NCBI RefSeq assembly: GCF_027286305.1
Contig: NZ_CP114599.1
Location: forward strand, 558,001-622,000
DNA from: Phenylobacterium sp. NIBR 498073
GTDB taxonomy: Bacteria; Pseudomonadota; Alphaproteobacteria; Caulobacterales; Caulobacteraceae
Reading direction: 5' to 3'
Length of the DNA: 64,000 nucleotides
The notes under the pieces were generated by a model, which had not been told where the DNA came from, ran no database searches, and saw only the letters and a list, made by a program, of their open reading frames with translations. Below are positions 33,487 through 43,050 of the stretch, one piece after another. A program made the translations under genes and the position numbers. Within the stretch, counting starts at the first letter, position 1; each line of letters starts with the position of its first letter.

Positions 33487-33858
33487 GTGGAGTTGGGCGA
33501 GGCCTTCCTTGGGATGTTGGCGCTCGCGATGGGCCTGCTCGCCGCTTGCTCTCATGAGCGAGCCGACCCCCGGGGCCAGCCGGAAATCTATCGCGGACCC
33601 TTGACGGTGGTCGCTAAGGATCACTCCGGCGGCACAATCATCCAGCGCTCGGCGGAGGCGCGGAGCCGGACCACCTGGCTGCGCCCCGACGGCCGCTCGC
33701 ACGATCTGATTTCGGACGGCGTCATGATCCGCCGGCATCTGGAACGCTTTCCCGATGGCGCCTCCAGCATCGAGTGGGAAGCGATCAGCGTCTCGCGTGC
33801 GCCGCTGCCCTCAAACACTTTTGTCCCGCCCTCCGGCGGGGCTACAGGCGGATCCTAG
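33487..33858 (+). CDS. Hypothetical lipoprotein (123 aa)
   Basis: A hydrophobic N-terminus ends in the lipobox LAAC (Cys at about residue 21), followed by a 100-residue domain with YRGPLTVVAKDHSGGTIIQR and TTWLRPDGRSHDLISDG. I do not recognise the family. Start is uncertain: GTG 33487 is used; ATG 33514 would make the signal very short. The stop overlaps a CCCGCC/GGCGGG hairpin. Confidence 0.6.
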   Translation: MELGEAFLGMLALAMGLLAACSHERADPRGQPEIYRGPLTVVAKDHSGGTIIQRSAEARSRTTWLRPDGRSHDLISDGVMIRRHLERFPDGASSIEWEAISVSRAPLPSNTFVPPSGGATGGS

Positions 33859-33876
33859 CGCCGGACGGCGCGCGGC

Positions 33877-34329
33877 TCAGCCCTCGGTCAGGCGGGTGTT
33901 GAGCTCCCAGAGCGCGGTGCGATTGCTGTCCCACTGCAGCCGCTCGCGCGCCTGCGCGTAGGTCAGCCATTCGAACGCCAGATGTTCGCCCGACAGGCCG
34001 ATGGTCTCGCCCTCGCCGACCTCGACGCCGAACGCCAGTTCGCGCACGACGTACACGCCCGCACCCCAGCTTGGCCAATCGCGGAAGATGCGGGCGGGGA
34101 CAGTGGCGTGCGCATCCAGCTTTATCCATCGCCGGGCCCCCGTCAGGCCGGTCTCCTCGGCGAGCTCGCGCCTAGCGGCCCGCCGCGGCGTCTCCCCGAC
34201 TTCAACGCCGCCTGCGACGGCCTGCCAACAGGCCGCGTCGCCGTCGGCGCGTCGGAACACGCCGTATTCGAAACCGGCTTCCGGTGTTCCGCGGAACGGC
34301 AACACCAGGACGTTCACGGGCGTCCGCAT
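33877..34329 (-). CDS. Nudix hydrolase (150 aa)
   Basis: The Nudix box is intact (AGGVEVGETPRRAARRELAEE, with the REUXEE core). The family cleaves nucleoside-diphosphate-linked compounds; the N-terminal NVLVLPFRG and overall size resemble dihydroneopterin triphosphate pyrophosphatase (NudB). The ATG at 34329 is preceded by GGGGG; a GTG five codons upstream is possible. Confidence 0.85.
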   Translation of the reverse strand: MRTPVNVLVLPFRGTPEAGFEYGVFRRADGDAACWQAVAGGVEVGETPRRAARRELAEETGLTGARRWIKLDAHATVPARIFRDWPSWGAGVYVVRELAFGVEVGEGETIGLSGEHLAFEWLTYAQARERLQWDSNRTALWELNTRLTEG

Positions 34330-34369
34330 AGCTTGTTCCCCCACCGCAAAAGTAGCGGCCGCCCGGCCC

Positions 34370-35839
34370 CTACCGCAACGCCAGGGTCAGGGCCTTGACC
34401 TGCATGTAGTCGGCGATGCCGTAGACCGAGCCCTCGCGGCCATAGCCGCTCTGCTTGACCCCGCCGAACGGGTTGGCGGCGTTGGAGATCAGCCCGGCGT
34501 TGATCCCGACGATGCCGGACTCGATGGCCCGGCCGACCCGCATCGCCCGGTTCAGGTCGTCGGTGAACAGGAAGGCGGCCAGCCCGAACTCCGAGGCGTT
34601 GGCCCGGGCGATCGCCTGTTCCTCGGTCTCGAACTCGAACACCGGGACCAGCGGGCCGAAGGTCTCCTCGTGACAGAAGAGCTCGTCGTCGCCGCCGAAG
34701 GTCACGGTCGGCGCAAAGAAGTTGCCCTCGATCCGCGCGCCGCCGGTCAGCACCCGGCCGCCGGCCGCGACCGTGCGGGCGATATGGTCCTCGACCTTGG
34801 CCACGCCCTTCTGATCGATCAGCGGCCCGATCACCGTACCCTCGGCGAAGGGATCGCCGACCTTCAGGGTCTTCACCTTCCGGGTCAGGGCTTCGACGAA
34901 CCGCTCGCGGATCCCAGCCTGCACATAGACGCGGTTGGGGCAGACGCAGGTCTGGCCGCCAGCGCGGAACTTGCCGGCCACCGTCCCCTCGACCGCCACC
35001 TCCAGGTCGGCGTCGTCGAACACCAACAGCGGCGCGGCCCCGCCCAGCTCCATCGACAGCCGCTTCAGGGTCGGGGCGCACTGGGCCGCCAGCGTGCGGC
35101 CGACCCCGGTCGAGCCGGTGAACGACAGCTTGCGGATCAGCGGCGAGGCGGTCAGCGCCCCGCCGACCACGTCCTGCGCCCCGGTCACCACCGAGAAGCA
35201 GCCGGCCGGAACCCCCGCCTCCAGCGCCAGGGCGGCGAGGGCGAGGGCGGTGAACGGCGTCGCCGAGGCGGGCTTCAGCACCACCGGGCAGCCGGCGGCG
35301 AAGGCGGCCGCCGCCTTGCGGGTGATCATTGCGGCCGGGAAGTTCCACGGGGTGATCGCGGCCACCGGACCGACCGGTTCCTGGAAGGCGAGGATCAAAT
35401 CCTGCCCGTTGGGGCTCTGGATGGCCTTGCCGTCGAGGCTTTGGGCCAGGTTGCCGAACCAGGTGACGAAAGAGTTTGCGTAGCGGATCTCGCCCAGCGC
35501 CTCGGCGAACGGTTTGCCGTTCTCCAGCGCGATGATCGCGGCCAGCGCCTGCTCGTGCTGGCTAACCTTTTGAGCCCACTTGGAAAGGATCGCGCCGCGC
35601 TGGGACCCCTTCAGCGCCGCCCAGGGGCGGAAGGCGTCGTCGGCGGCCCGAATCGCTTGCTCGACCGCCTCTTTCGGCAGCTTTGGGACCCGTCCGATGA
35701 GCGTCCCATCGGCAGGATTGACGACCTCGATGACATTAGCGCCCTCGGCGGCGATCCACTCGCCGGCGACCAGCGCGGCCTGGCGGATCAGGCCCGCGGC
35801 GCCGGCCTTCCGTTCGTCCACAGACGGTTGATCTGGCAT
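34370..35839 (-). CDS. gabD: NAD(P)-dependent succinate-semialdehyde dehydrogenase-like (489 aa)
   Basis: Aldehyde dehydrogenase fold with cofactor motif ITPWNFPAAMI, SFTGSTGVG, the general-base Glu in MELGGAAP and the nucleophile Cys in AGGQTCVCPNR. It closely resembles the GabD type, which oxidises succinate semialdehyde to succinate; the usual Asn of ELGGNAP is Ala here. AAAGGGA precedes the ATG. No partner aminotransferase is nearby. Confidence 0.88.
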   Translation of the reverse strand: MPDQPSVDERKAGAAGLIRQAALVAGEWIAAEGANVIEVVNPADGTLIGRVPKLPKEAVEQAIRAADDAFRPWAALKGSQRGAILSKWAQKVSQHEQALAAIIALENGKPFAEALGEIRYANSFVTWFGNLAQSLDGKAIQSPNGQDLILAFQEPVGPVAAITPWNFPAAMITRKAAAAFAAGCPVVLKPASATPFTALALAALALEAGVPAGCFSVVTGAQDVVGGALTASPLIRKLSFTGSTGVGRTLAAQCAPTLKRLSMELGGAAPLLVFDDADLEVAVEGTVAGKFRAGGQTCVCPNRVYVQAGIRERFVEALTRKVKTLKVGDPFAEGTVIGPLIDQKGVAKVEDHIARTVAAGGRVLTGGARIEGNFFAPTVTFGGDDELFCHEETFGPLVPVFEFETEEQAIARANASEFGLAAFLFTDDLNRAMRVGRAIESGIVGINAGLISNAANPFGGVKQSGYGREGSVYGIADYMQVKALTLALR

Positions 35840-36010
35840 GGAAATCCCTTTCGCCGCTTACGCCCGCCTATAGGTTCCAGGGGCGGCCCCAGGTTCCGAT
35901 GAAACTTTTCGTGTTGCGCCGCAACCGCCCGAAAGCTTGACTCGCGCTGGTCTTGGAGTCGTCATAAAGCGGACATGCCGCATTGCAGCATGAGTTTCGC
36001 GGAGGCGCAT

Positions 36011-36184
36011 GTGACGGATCTTCCGTTCGCCTATTCCCTGGCCCACGCCGAATGCGGCTGGGCCTGGCGGATCTTCGACGAGGACGGCGAAACCGTCGCC
36101 CAGGGCCTCGACCTGTCGCAATCCGACGCCCAGGCCTCGGTCGAAAGCGCAATCCGCATGGCGGCCTCGGAGGCCCGCGCCTAG
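36011..36184 (+). CDS. Small conserved-looking protein (57 aa)
   Basis: The frame encodes MTDLPFAYSLAHAECGWAWR... and ends AIRMAASEARA. A DGETVAQGLDLSQ turn and a C-terminal helix suggest a compact alpha/beta mini-protein like DUF2188-type folds. I chose the GTG at 36011 since CGGAGG lies 5 nt upstream. Longer ATG starts exist at 35975 and 35990 without ribosome sites. Not recognised. Confidence 0.6.
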   Translation: MTDLPFAYSLAHAECGWAWRIFDEDGETVAQGLDLSQSDAQASVESAIRMAASEARA

Positions 36185-36287
36185 GCGCTTTCCCAAGCGC
36201 CGCTTGACGGCGTCTTCCTCAGACGTTTCTTTCCCTGGCAGCGCGGCCTTGAAGGCCGTATCTGCCGTTTTGGGGACGTCTCGCCGC

Positions 36288-38096
36288 ATGAAATCGCAGT
36301 TGTTGGCCGCCACCGCGGTCGCTTTGTTCGCCTTCGCCCCGGCTTCGGCCCAGGCGCCCAAGCCCGCCAAGCCGACCCCCGCCGAGGCCAAGGCCTTCGT
36401 CGACAAGGCCGAGGCCGAGCTCGCCGCCTTCAACCAGTACGTGGCCAAGTCGGCCTGGGTGCGGGCGACCTACATCACCGAGGACACCCAGTGGCTGGAG
36501 GCCAAGGCCACCGCCGAGCAGAACGAGCTGACCGCCCGTTACGCCCGTGAGGCGGCCAAGTACGACGGCGTCGCCGTCGACCCCGTCACCGCCCGCAAGC
36601 TCAAGCTTCTCAAGCTGTTCCTGGTCTCGCCCGCCCCCAATCGGCCCGGCGCCGCGGGCGAGCTGGCGACCATCGCCACCCGCCTGGACTCGACCTATTC
36701 GGCCGGCAAGTTCCAGCACGGCGGCAAGACCCTGACTCTCAACGACGCCGAGGAGATCCTCGCCAAGAGCCGCGATCCGGCTGAGCTGAAGGCGGTCTGG
36801 GAGGGCTGGCATTCGGTCGCCCCGCAGATGCGCGGCGACTACGCCAAGCTGGCCGAGCTCTCGAACGAGGGGGCCCGCGACCTCGGCTTCAAGGACACCG
36901 GCGCGCTCTGGCGCTCCAACTATGACATGGACCCGGACAAGTTCGCGGCCGAGACCGACCGCCTGTGGAGCCAGGTCGAGCCGTTCTACCGCAATCTGCA
37001 CTGCTACGTGCGCGGTCAGCTGAACGACAAGTACGGCGACGCCGTGCAGCCGCGCAAAGGTCCGATCCGCGCCGATCTGCTCGGCAACATGTGGGCTCAG
37101 CAGTGGGGCAACGTCTACGACGTGGTCCAGCCGAAGACCGCCTCGTCGAGCTACAGCCTCGACAAGCTGTTGGTTTCAAAGGGCTATGACCCGGTGAAGA
37201 TGGTCAAGACCGGCGAGAGCTTCTACACCTCGGTCGGCATCTCGCCGCTGCCGGACACCTTCTGGAAGCGCTCGATGATCACCCGGCCGCAGGACCGCGA
37301 AGTGGTCTGCCACGCCTCGGCCTGGGACCTCGACGACCGCGACGACGTGCGCATCAAGATGTGCACCAAGGTCGACGCCGACGACTTCTACACCGTTCAC
37401 CATGAGCTCGGGCACAACGTTTACCAACGCGCCTACAAGGATCAGCCGTTCCTGTTCAAGAACGGCGCAAACGACGGCTTCCACGAGGCGATCGGCGACT
37501 TCGTCGGCCTCTCGGCCCTGACCCCGACCTACCTCCAGCAGATCGGCCTGCTCGACAAGGCCCCGGGCGCGGACGAGGACATCCCCTTCCTGCTGAAGAT
37601 GGCGCTCGACAAGATCGCCTTCCTGCCCTTCGGCCTGATGGTCGACCGCTGGCGCTGGGAGGTGTTCTCGGGCGAGGCGACGCCGGAGCACTACAACGAC
37701 GAATGGTGGAAGCTGCGCCTTAAGTATCAAGGCCTGACGCCGCCCGGCCCGCGCCCGGCCGACGCCTTCGACCCGGCGGCCAAGTACCACGTGCCGGCCA
37801 ACGTGCCCTACACCCGCTACTTCCTGGCCCATATCTACCAGTTCCAGTTCCACCGCGCGGCCTGCAACCAGATCGGTTGGAAGGGACCGCTGCATCGCTG
37901 CTCGGTCTACGGCGAAAAGGAAATGGGCCAGAAGTTCAACGCCATGCTGGAAATGGGCGCGTCCAAGCCCTGGCCCGAGGCGATGGCCGCCTTCACCGGC
38001 GAGAAGAACGCCGACGCCAGCGCGGTGACGGCCTACTTCAAGCCGCTGAACGATTGGCTGACCGTCCAGAACAAGGGCGAGTCCTGCGGCTGGTAA
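36288..38096 (+). CDS. M2-family peptidyl-dipeptidase (ACE-like), secreted (602 aa)
   Basis: A signal peptide (residues 1-22, ending ASAQA) leads to an M2 metallopeptidase domain. The zinc motif is HHELGHNVY (HExxH) with the downstream Glu in EAIGD, and WHSVAPQMRGDYAKL and RWRWEVFSGE are typical of angiotensin-converting-enzyme homologues. It removes dipeptides from the C-terminus of peptides in the periplasm. Size fits a single ACE domain. A hairpin follows the stop. Confidence 0.92.
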   Translation: MKSQLLAATAVALFAFAPASAQAPKPAKPTPAEAKAFVDKAEAELAAFNQYVAKSAWVRATYITEDTQWLEAKATAEQNELTARYAREAAKYDGVAVDPVTARKLKLLKLFLVSPAPNRPGAAGELATIATRLDSTYSAGKFQHGGKTLTLNDAEEILAKSRDPAELKAVWEGWHSVAPQMRGDYAKLAELSNEGARDLGFKDTGALWRSNYDMDPDKFAAETDRLWSQVEPFYRNLHCYVRGQLNDKYGDAVQPRKGPIRADLLGNMWAQQWGNVYDVVQPKTASSSYSLDKLLVSKGYDPVKMVKTGESFYTSVGISPLPDTFWKRSMITRPQDREVVCHASAWDLDDRDDVRIKMCTKVDADDFYTVHHELGHNVYQRAYKDQPFLFKNGANDGFHEAIGDFVGLSALTPTYLQQIGLLDKAPGADEDIPFLLKMALDKIAFLPFGLMVDRWRWEVFSGEATPEHYNDEWWKLRLKYQGLTPPGPRPADAFDPAAKYHVPANVPYTRYFLAHIYQFQFHRAACNQIGWKGPLHRCSVYGEKEMGQKFNAMLEMGASKPWPEAMAAFTGEKNADASAVTAYFKPLNDWLTVQNKGESCGW

Positions 38097-38103
38097 GCTG
38101 GTA

Positions 38104-38150
38104 AACGGGCGCCGAATTAAGCTTTGCCTTAACCGTCTTCGGCGCCCGTT
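38104..38150 (+). terminator. Hairpin after the M2 peptidase gene
   Basis: A 13-bp stem AACGGGCGCCGAA/TTCGGCGCCCGTT with a loop of about 21 nt, further extended by GTAAAC/GTTTAC at its base. Only a weak U-run (CGTTTAC) follows. Confidence 0.55.
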
Positions 38151-38210
38151 CGTTTACGCTGCTCTGGCAAGCTCCAGCGGATTCAACTCTGAACTGCTGG
38201 GGCTCCAGGC

Positions 38211-39845
38211 GTGGAAAAGATCACCAAGCAAGTCGCCAGGCGTATTCATGGCATGACCGGGCGGCTCAAGGCCCGATGCGTCGCGGGTGTTCGCGACGAG
38301 CGCGGCGCGACCGCCGTCTTCTTTGCTGTGGGCCTGCTGCTGCTGGCGCCCGCCACCATGGGTCTGATCGACCTCTACATGATCACGACCCAGCGCGGCC
38401 AACTGCAGGACGCCCTCGATACCGCGACCCTCTATGTGGCGCGTTCGAACGCCATGACAGCCACCGAGATCCAGACCAAGGGCGACGCCGCCCTGCGGGC
38501 CAACCTCAAGCTGCCGGACGATCAGGACATCACGTCCACCAAGTTCGAACTGGCGGCGGACAAGATCACCATCAAGGGCGAGGCGACCATCGAGCCGCCC
38601 TCGATCGGGCCGCAGCTCTGGGCGCAGGCCGACATCCGCGCCACCTCCGAGGTGCTGCGCAACTCCAACAACGTCGAAGTCGCCCTGGTGCTCGACACCA
38701 CCGGCTCGATGAAGGACTACATGGGCAGTCTGAAGACCGCGGCGAAGGATCTGATCGATCTGGTCGTGAAGGACCAGCAGTCGCCCTACTATACCAAGCT
38801 CGCGATCGTCCCCTATTCGGTCGGGGTCAATATGGGCTCCTACGAGGCCGGCGCGCGCGGCGCCGTGAAGGGGACTACGGCGATCACCGGCGCCAGCAAG
38901 ACCAACCCGGTGGTCATCACCTCGCCGAACCACGGGCTCTATGAGGGTGAGCGGCTCGTCATCAACGGGGTGGTCGGCATGACCGCCCTGAACACTAAGA
39001 CCTACATTGCGACGGGCGTGACGACCGATACTTTCAAGCTGCAGCGGTACGATAGTAACGACGAGAAGATCTATAACGTCGATGGTAGGAACTATGACGG
39101 CTACACGTCGGGCGGCACCGTGCAGTGCAAGGGTGAGGGGTGCAGCGAGAACATCTTCACCAACGCCAGCAGCACGTCGAACCGCATCCGGCAGACGACC
39201 TTCAGCAAGACGGCCTGCGCGACCGAGCGGCTTGGCGATCATGCCTATGACGACACCGCCCCGTCCGATGCGCCCGTCGGCTGGCACTATGCAGCGTCGT
39301 GCCCGTCGAAGCCCATCGTGCCGCTGTCGACCAACAAGACGACGCTGAAGGGGGTCATCGACTCGCTCTCAGACAGCGGCTCCACGGCCGGCCACATCGG
39401 GCTCGCCTGGGGTTGGTACATGGTTTCCCCCGAGTGGAAGGGGCTTTGGAAGGGCGCGAGCGAGCCGGCGGCCTATGGCACTGAACAACTGCTGAAGGTC
39501 GTGGTGCTGATGACCGACGGCGCGTTCAACACCCCTTACTGCCGCGGCGTCGCGGCTAAGGACGCCGGCAGCGGGGCTCCAAGCTCGAGCAGCCGGATCA
39601 ACTGCGACGCCGTCAACGGCGATCCGTTCGTCCAGGCGGACAAGCTCTGCAAGGCTATGCGGGCCAAGGGCGTGATCATCTATACCGTCGGGTTCAACGT
39701 CGGCTCCGAACCGGAGGTCCAAAACCTGATGAACACCTGCGCGACCTCGCCGGAATACGTCTACATGCCGAACGGCGGTGAGGAGCTGAAGGTCGCGTTC
39801 CGGGCCATCGCCCAGGACATCAACTCGCTGCGGATCGCCAAGTAG
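38211..39845 (+). CDS. TadG-like pilus protein with vWA domain and inserted beta module (544 aa)
   Basis: An N-terminal TadE/TadG segment (about residues 28-60, DERGATAVFFAVGLLLLAP) anchors the protein in the membrane. A von Willebrand A domain follows with the MIDAS motif DTTGSM (Asp162) and a late LMTDGAFN. Inside it, residues about 224-304 (38880-39122) form a module of the type TNPVVITSPNHGLYEGERLV...GYTSGGTV, resembling the FCCH-like beta repeats annotated in phage tail-fibre and E1-like proteins. That module has lower GC and unusual codons. TadG acts in Flp-pilus assembly, but no other tad genes are in the window. Start GTG 38211. Confidence 0.82.
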   Translation: MEKITKQVARRIHGMTGRLKARCVAGVRDERGATAVFFAVGLLLLAPATMGLIDLYMITTQRGQLQDALDTATLYVARSNAMTATEIQTKGDAALRANLKLPDDQDITSTKFELAADKITIKGEATIEPPSIGPQLWAQADIRATSEVLRNSNNVEVALVLDTTGSMKDYMGSLKTAAKDLIDLVVKDQQSPYYTKLAIVPYSVGVNMGSYEAGARGAVKGTTAITGASKTNPVVITSPNHGLYEGERLVINGVVGMTALNTKTYIATGVTTDTFKLQRYDSNDEKIYNVDGRNYDGYTSGGTVQCKGEGCSENIFTNASSTSNRIRQTTFSKTACATERLGDHAYDDTAPSDAPVGWHYAASCPSKPIVPLSTNKTTLKGVIDSLSDSGSTAGHIGLAWGWYMVSPEWKGLWKGASEPAAYGTEQLLKVVVLMTDGAFNTPYCRGVAAKDAGSGAPSSSSRINCDAVNGDPFVQADKLCKAMRAKGVIIYTVGFNVGSEPEVQNLMNTCATSPEYVYMPNGGEELKVAFRAIAQDINSLRIAK

Positions 39846-39870
39846 CCGCCGCCGCGAGGATCGGAAGTTC

Positions 39871-39903
39871 AACGCGCCGGGCCTGCCGCCCGGCGCGTTT
39901 TTC
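39871..39903 (+). terminator. Rho-independent terminator
   Basis: Stem AACGCGCCGGG/CCCGGCGCGTT followed by TTTTCTTT; it ends the TadG-like gene 25 bp after its stop. Confidence 0.9.
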
Positions 39904-39911
39904 TTTGCGCG

Positions 39912-41390
39912 TCAGCCGATGCGCTCGGGGCCCTCGCCGCCCTCGACCTGCTCGGCCTGGGCGGCCAGCTTGGCGAGGCTGGCGGCGTGGCTGTCGCGGG
40001 TGATGCGGTAGAGCGAGACGCAGAGGATCGCCGCGCCGTACAGCCCGCCCAGCACGAACAGGTAGGTCAGCCCCAGGTTGGAGACCACGCCTTCGCTGAC
40101 CTGGCCCGGCTTGGCGTTCTGCGGGAAGCCGATCGCCAGCAGGATCATGCTCGAGGCGAAGATGCCGACGCCGGAGACCGCCTTCTGCACGAAGGCGGCG
40201 GCGGCGAAGAACAGGCCTTCGGAGCGACGGCCGGTGCGCAGCTCGGAGTCTTCCACCACGTCGGCGATCATCGACGAGATCAGGATCGCCGAGATGATCG
40301 AGAAGCCGGTCGAGAACACCGCCTGAACGAACAGGATCGGCAGCAGGGCCGGCGAGCTGTTGTCGGGGAACACGCCGGTCAGGCGCAGCGTGATCGGGGT
40401 GACGGCGATGACGAAGGACAGCACCTTGGTCAACTGGGCGGTCTGCTTCTTGCCCAGCCGCTTGGAGAGCGGGGCGGCGAAGCCAAAGGCCAGGGCCGCG
40501 GAGATGAAGTTGGCGGCCGCCAGAATGGCGATCTGGTTCGACGGCAGCTGCCAGAAGAAGGTGTTGAAGTAGAGGTTCAGCGACAGCACCAGCCCGCCGG
40601 CCATGGCGTTGAACAGGCCAGCCCCCATCAGCACCAAGAACGACTTGTGGCTGAGCGTGCCGACCATCTCCTTGGCCAGCTGGACGAGGGTCAGCTTGCG
40701 GGCCGGCGGGATGCGCAGGCGCGGGATCTGGTTGTGGGTGCCCATCGCCGAGATCAGGATCGCCGCGAAGATCACCGCAGCGGCGACATAGCCGTAGGTC
40801 ACGTAGCCGGCCGGGTTCAGCTGGCCGACCGGGTGCTCGGCGTCGGGGGTCAGGAACACCTTCAGCGCCAGCAGGGTCATGGTCAGGCCGCCCCACCAGG
40901 CGAAGAAGTAGCGGTAGGACATGACCTTGGTGCGCTCGTCGTAGTCCGTCGTCAGCTCCGCCGCGAGCGCCGCCGAGGGGATCTCGTACATGGTGATGAA
41001 GCTGCGGATGATCACCGCGACCACGATCAGGTAGACGAACAGCGCCTCGTGCGACCAGCCTTGCGGCGGGTTCCACAGCAGCAGATAGGACAGCGCCACC
41101 GGCAGGGCTGCGGCGTACATGAACGGGTGGCGGCGGCCCCAGCGTGAACGCCAGTTGTCGGACACCTGGCCCATGATCGGGTCGAGGAAGCTGTCGATGA
41201 TCAGGGCGATCATGATCGCCAGGCCGACCGTCGCCGACGGCAGACCGACCACCTGATTGTAGAAGATCAGCAGCAGATAGGAGAAGCCCTGGTCCTTGAC
41301 CCCGAAGGCGACCGAGCCGAAGCCGTAGAAAAACTTGGTCGGGACGCTCAAGCGCCCCTGTTTTTGAGCATCTGGTACGGCGTCCGCCAC
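39912..41390 (-). CDS. GPH-family sugar:cation symporter, paralogue 1 (492 aa)
   Basis: Twelve-helix major facilitator of the glycoside-pentoside-hexuronide (MelB) type: FFYGFGSVAFGVKDQGFSYL, the helix 2-3 signature IIDSFLDPIMGQVSDNWRSR followed by WGRRHPFMY, and GRRSEGLFFAAAAF in the central loop. It would carry a glycoside with Na+ or H+. Closest in layout to the three paralogues upstream. GTG start with GGGGAAA upstream. Confidence 0.9.
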   Translation of the reverse strand: MADAVPDAQKQGRLSVPTKFFYGFGSVAFGVKDQGFSYLLLIFYNQVVGLPSATVGLAIMIALIIDSFLDPIMGQVSDNWRSRWGRRHPFMYAAALPVALSYLLLWNPPQGWSHEALFVYLIVVAVIIRSFITMYEIPSAALAAELTTDYDERTKVMSYRYFFAWWGGLTMTLLALKVFLTPDAEHPVGQLNPAGYVTYGYVAAAVIFAAILISAMGTHNQIPRLRIPPARKLTLVQLAKEMVGTLSHKSFLVLMGAGLFNAMAGGLVLSLNLYFNTFFWQLPSNQIAILAAANFISAALAFGFAAPLSKRLGKKQTAQLTKVLSFVIAVTPITLRLTGVFPDNSSPALLPILFVQAVFSTGFSIISAILISSMIADVVEDSELRTGRRSEGLFFAAAAFVQKAVSGVGIFASSMILLAIGFPQNAKPGQVSEGVVSNLGLTYLFVLGGLYGAAILCVSLYRITRDSHAASLAKLAAQAEQVEGGEGPERIG

Positions 41391-41456
41391 GGTGTTTCCC
41401 CTAATTTTGTGTGCGCTTTTGTAAACACGACCAGGAGGGCGAGGGAAGGGGGCGTC

Positions 41457-42938
41457 TCAACCGGCGCTGGCGATCACCGGTTCGGCCTGGGGCGGATGGG
41501 CCGCGTCGCCGACGGTCTGCTCGCCGGCCAGCGCCGCCACGTTGCGCTCATGGGTCTCGCGGTCGATGCGGTAGAACACCAGCACCAGGATCGAGAGCAT
41601 GTTCATTCCGAAGGTGATCGGCAGGTAGATCAGCGCCAGATGGCGCATGACCTCGGGGCCGACGGATCCGGCCGGGGCATGGGTCGGAAAGGCCACGAAG
41701 GTCAGCAGCAGGCCGCTCAGGAACACGCCGATGCCGGCGGTGAACTTGGGCAGCAGGCCGTTGGCGGCGAACAATAGGCCTTCTGAGCGTACGCCCGTGC
41801 GAACGGCGGCGTCCTCGACGATGTCGGCGATCATCGAGGAGATGATGATGTAGCCGGCGATGGCCAGGGTGGTGGCGATGAAGGCGTCGACCCACAGGAT
41901 GGCGAACACCCAAGGCGAATGGTTCGGCGGCATCAGGTGAAGCAGCCGCAGCAGGATCGGAGCCGAGGCGGTGACCGTCGAGACGCTGAACAGTCCGAGC
42001 ATCGCGGCCTTCTTGCCGAACGCCTTCGAGGCTGGAGCGGCGATCGCCACGCCCGAGACCGAGGCCAGCACCGAGGCCAGGGCCAGCATCGAGATGTTGG
42101 CGGCGCTGAGCCCCCAGAACTCCAGATAGAAGTACTGGCTCAGCGCATTGGTCATGCCCGCCGCCACGCCGGAGCAGAGGCCGGAGGTCATGACCACCAC
42201 CAGCGAGCGGTTCGACAGCGTGCCGCCGATCTCGCGCAGCAATTGGGGCAGGCTCGCCTGCCGTTCGGGCGGAGCGGCCAGTTGCGGGACGTGTCGGTGC
42301 GTGCCGATGGCCGAGACCAGGATCGAGGCGGCCATCACCAGCCCGGCCAGGATCCCGTACTGAGCGTAGCCGTCCCGATTGAGGATCCCGCCGTTCTCCG
42401 GGCTCAGGAAGACCTGGTAGAGCACCACGTTCATCCCGAAGCCGCCGATCACCCCGAAGAAGAACCGGTAGCTGAACAGGCTGGTGCGCTGGTCATAGTC
42501 GGAGGTCAGCTCAGGGGCCAGGGCCTGGCTCGGCACCTCGTAGAGGCTGACGCAGATCCGTAGCAGCACCAGCATCCCGATCAGGTACAGGCCGATGCTC
42601 TGCGGCGGCCAGTCGGCCGGCGAGTTCCAGAAGCCGATGCAGGCGGCCGCCACCAGCGGGGCGGCGGCGTACATCAGCGGATGGCGGCGGCCCCAGCGGG
42701 TGCGCAGCTTGTCCGACCACTGGCCGATCGCCGGGTCGATGAAGGCGTCGAGGATCAGGGTGGCCATGATCGCCGTGCCGACCCACAGGGCCGGCAGGCC
42801 GATCACCCGGTTGAGATAGGGCTGCAGCACCGCCGAGGAGAGGCCGAGCGTGGCGACCCCGAAGGCCACCGAGCCGAAGCCGTAGAACACCTTCGAACTG
42901 ACGCTCAGACGCCCGTCCGCCGCTTGGGCCTCGCCCAT
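41457..42938 (-). CDS. GPH-family sugar:cation symporter, paralogue 2 (493 aa)
   Basis: Same architecture as its neighbours: VFYGFGSVAFGVATLGLSSA, ILDAFIDPAIGQWSDKLRTR with WGRRHPLMY, and VRSEGLLFAANGLLPK. It is the most diverged of the four at the N-terminus. AGGGAGG precedes the ATG. A 10-bp perfect palindrome CGAATATTCG lies 53 bp upstream (42991-43000), a possible operator. Confidence 0.9.
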   Translation of the reverse strand: MGEAQAADGRLSVSSKVFYGFGSVAFGVATLGLSSAVLQPYLNRVIGLPALWVGTAIMATLILDAFIDPAIGQWSDKLRTRWGRRHPLMYAAAPLVAAACIGFWNSPADWPPQSIGLYLIGMLVLLRICVSLYEVPSQALAPELTSDYDQRTSLFSYRFFFGVIGGFGMNVVLYQVFLSPENGGILNRDGYAQYGILAGLVMAASILVSAIGTHRHVPQLAAPPERQASLPQLLREIGGTLSNRSLVVVMTSGLCSGVAAGMTNALSQYFYLEFWGLSAANISMLALASVLASVSGVAIAAPASKAFGKKAAMLGLFSVSTVTASAPILLRLLHLMPPNHSPWVFAILWVDAFIATTLAIAGYIIISSMIADIVEDAAVRTGVRSEGLLFAANGLLPKFTAGIGVFLSGLLLTFVAFPTHAPAGSVGPEVMRHLALIYLPITFGMNMLSILVLVFYRIDRETHERNVAALAGEQTVGDAAHPPQAEPVIASAG

Positions 42939-42990
42939 GCCGTCCTCCCTGACCAGAGGGCCGCGATCTTCGCCGCGGACGCCGCTGGTT

Positions 42991-43000
42991 CGAATATTCG
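42991..43000. promoter_or_regulatory. Palindrome CGAATATTCG upstream of transporter 2
   Basis: A perfect 10-bp palindrome in the 112-bp gap between paralogues 3 and 2, unusually AT-rich for this DNA. It could be a repressor operator or part of a promoter. Confidence 0.35.
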
Positions 43001-43050
43001 GTACGACCGGGGCGCTGGCAAGCGCCTAATCGTCAGGGCAGGGGGGCGGC

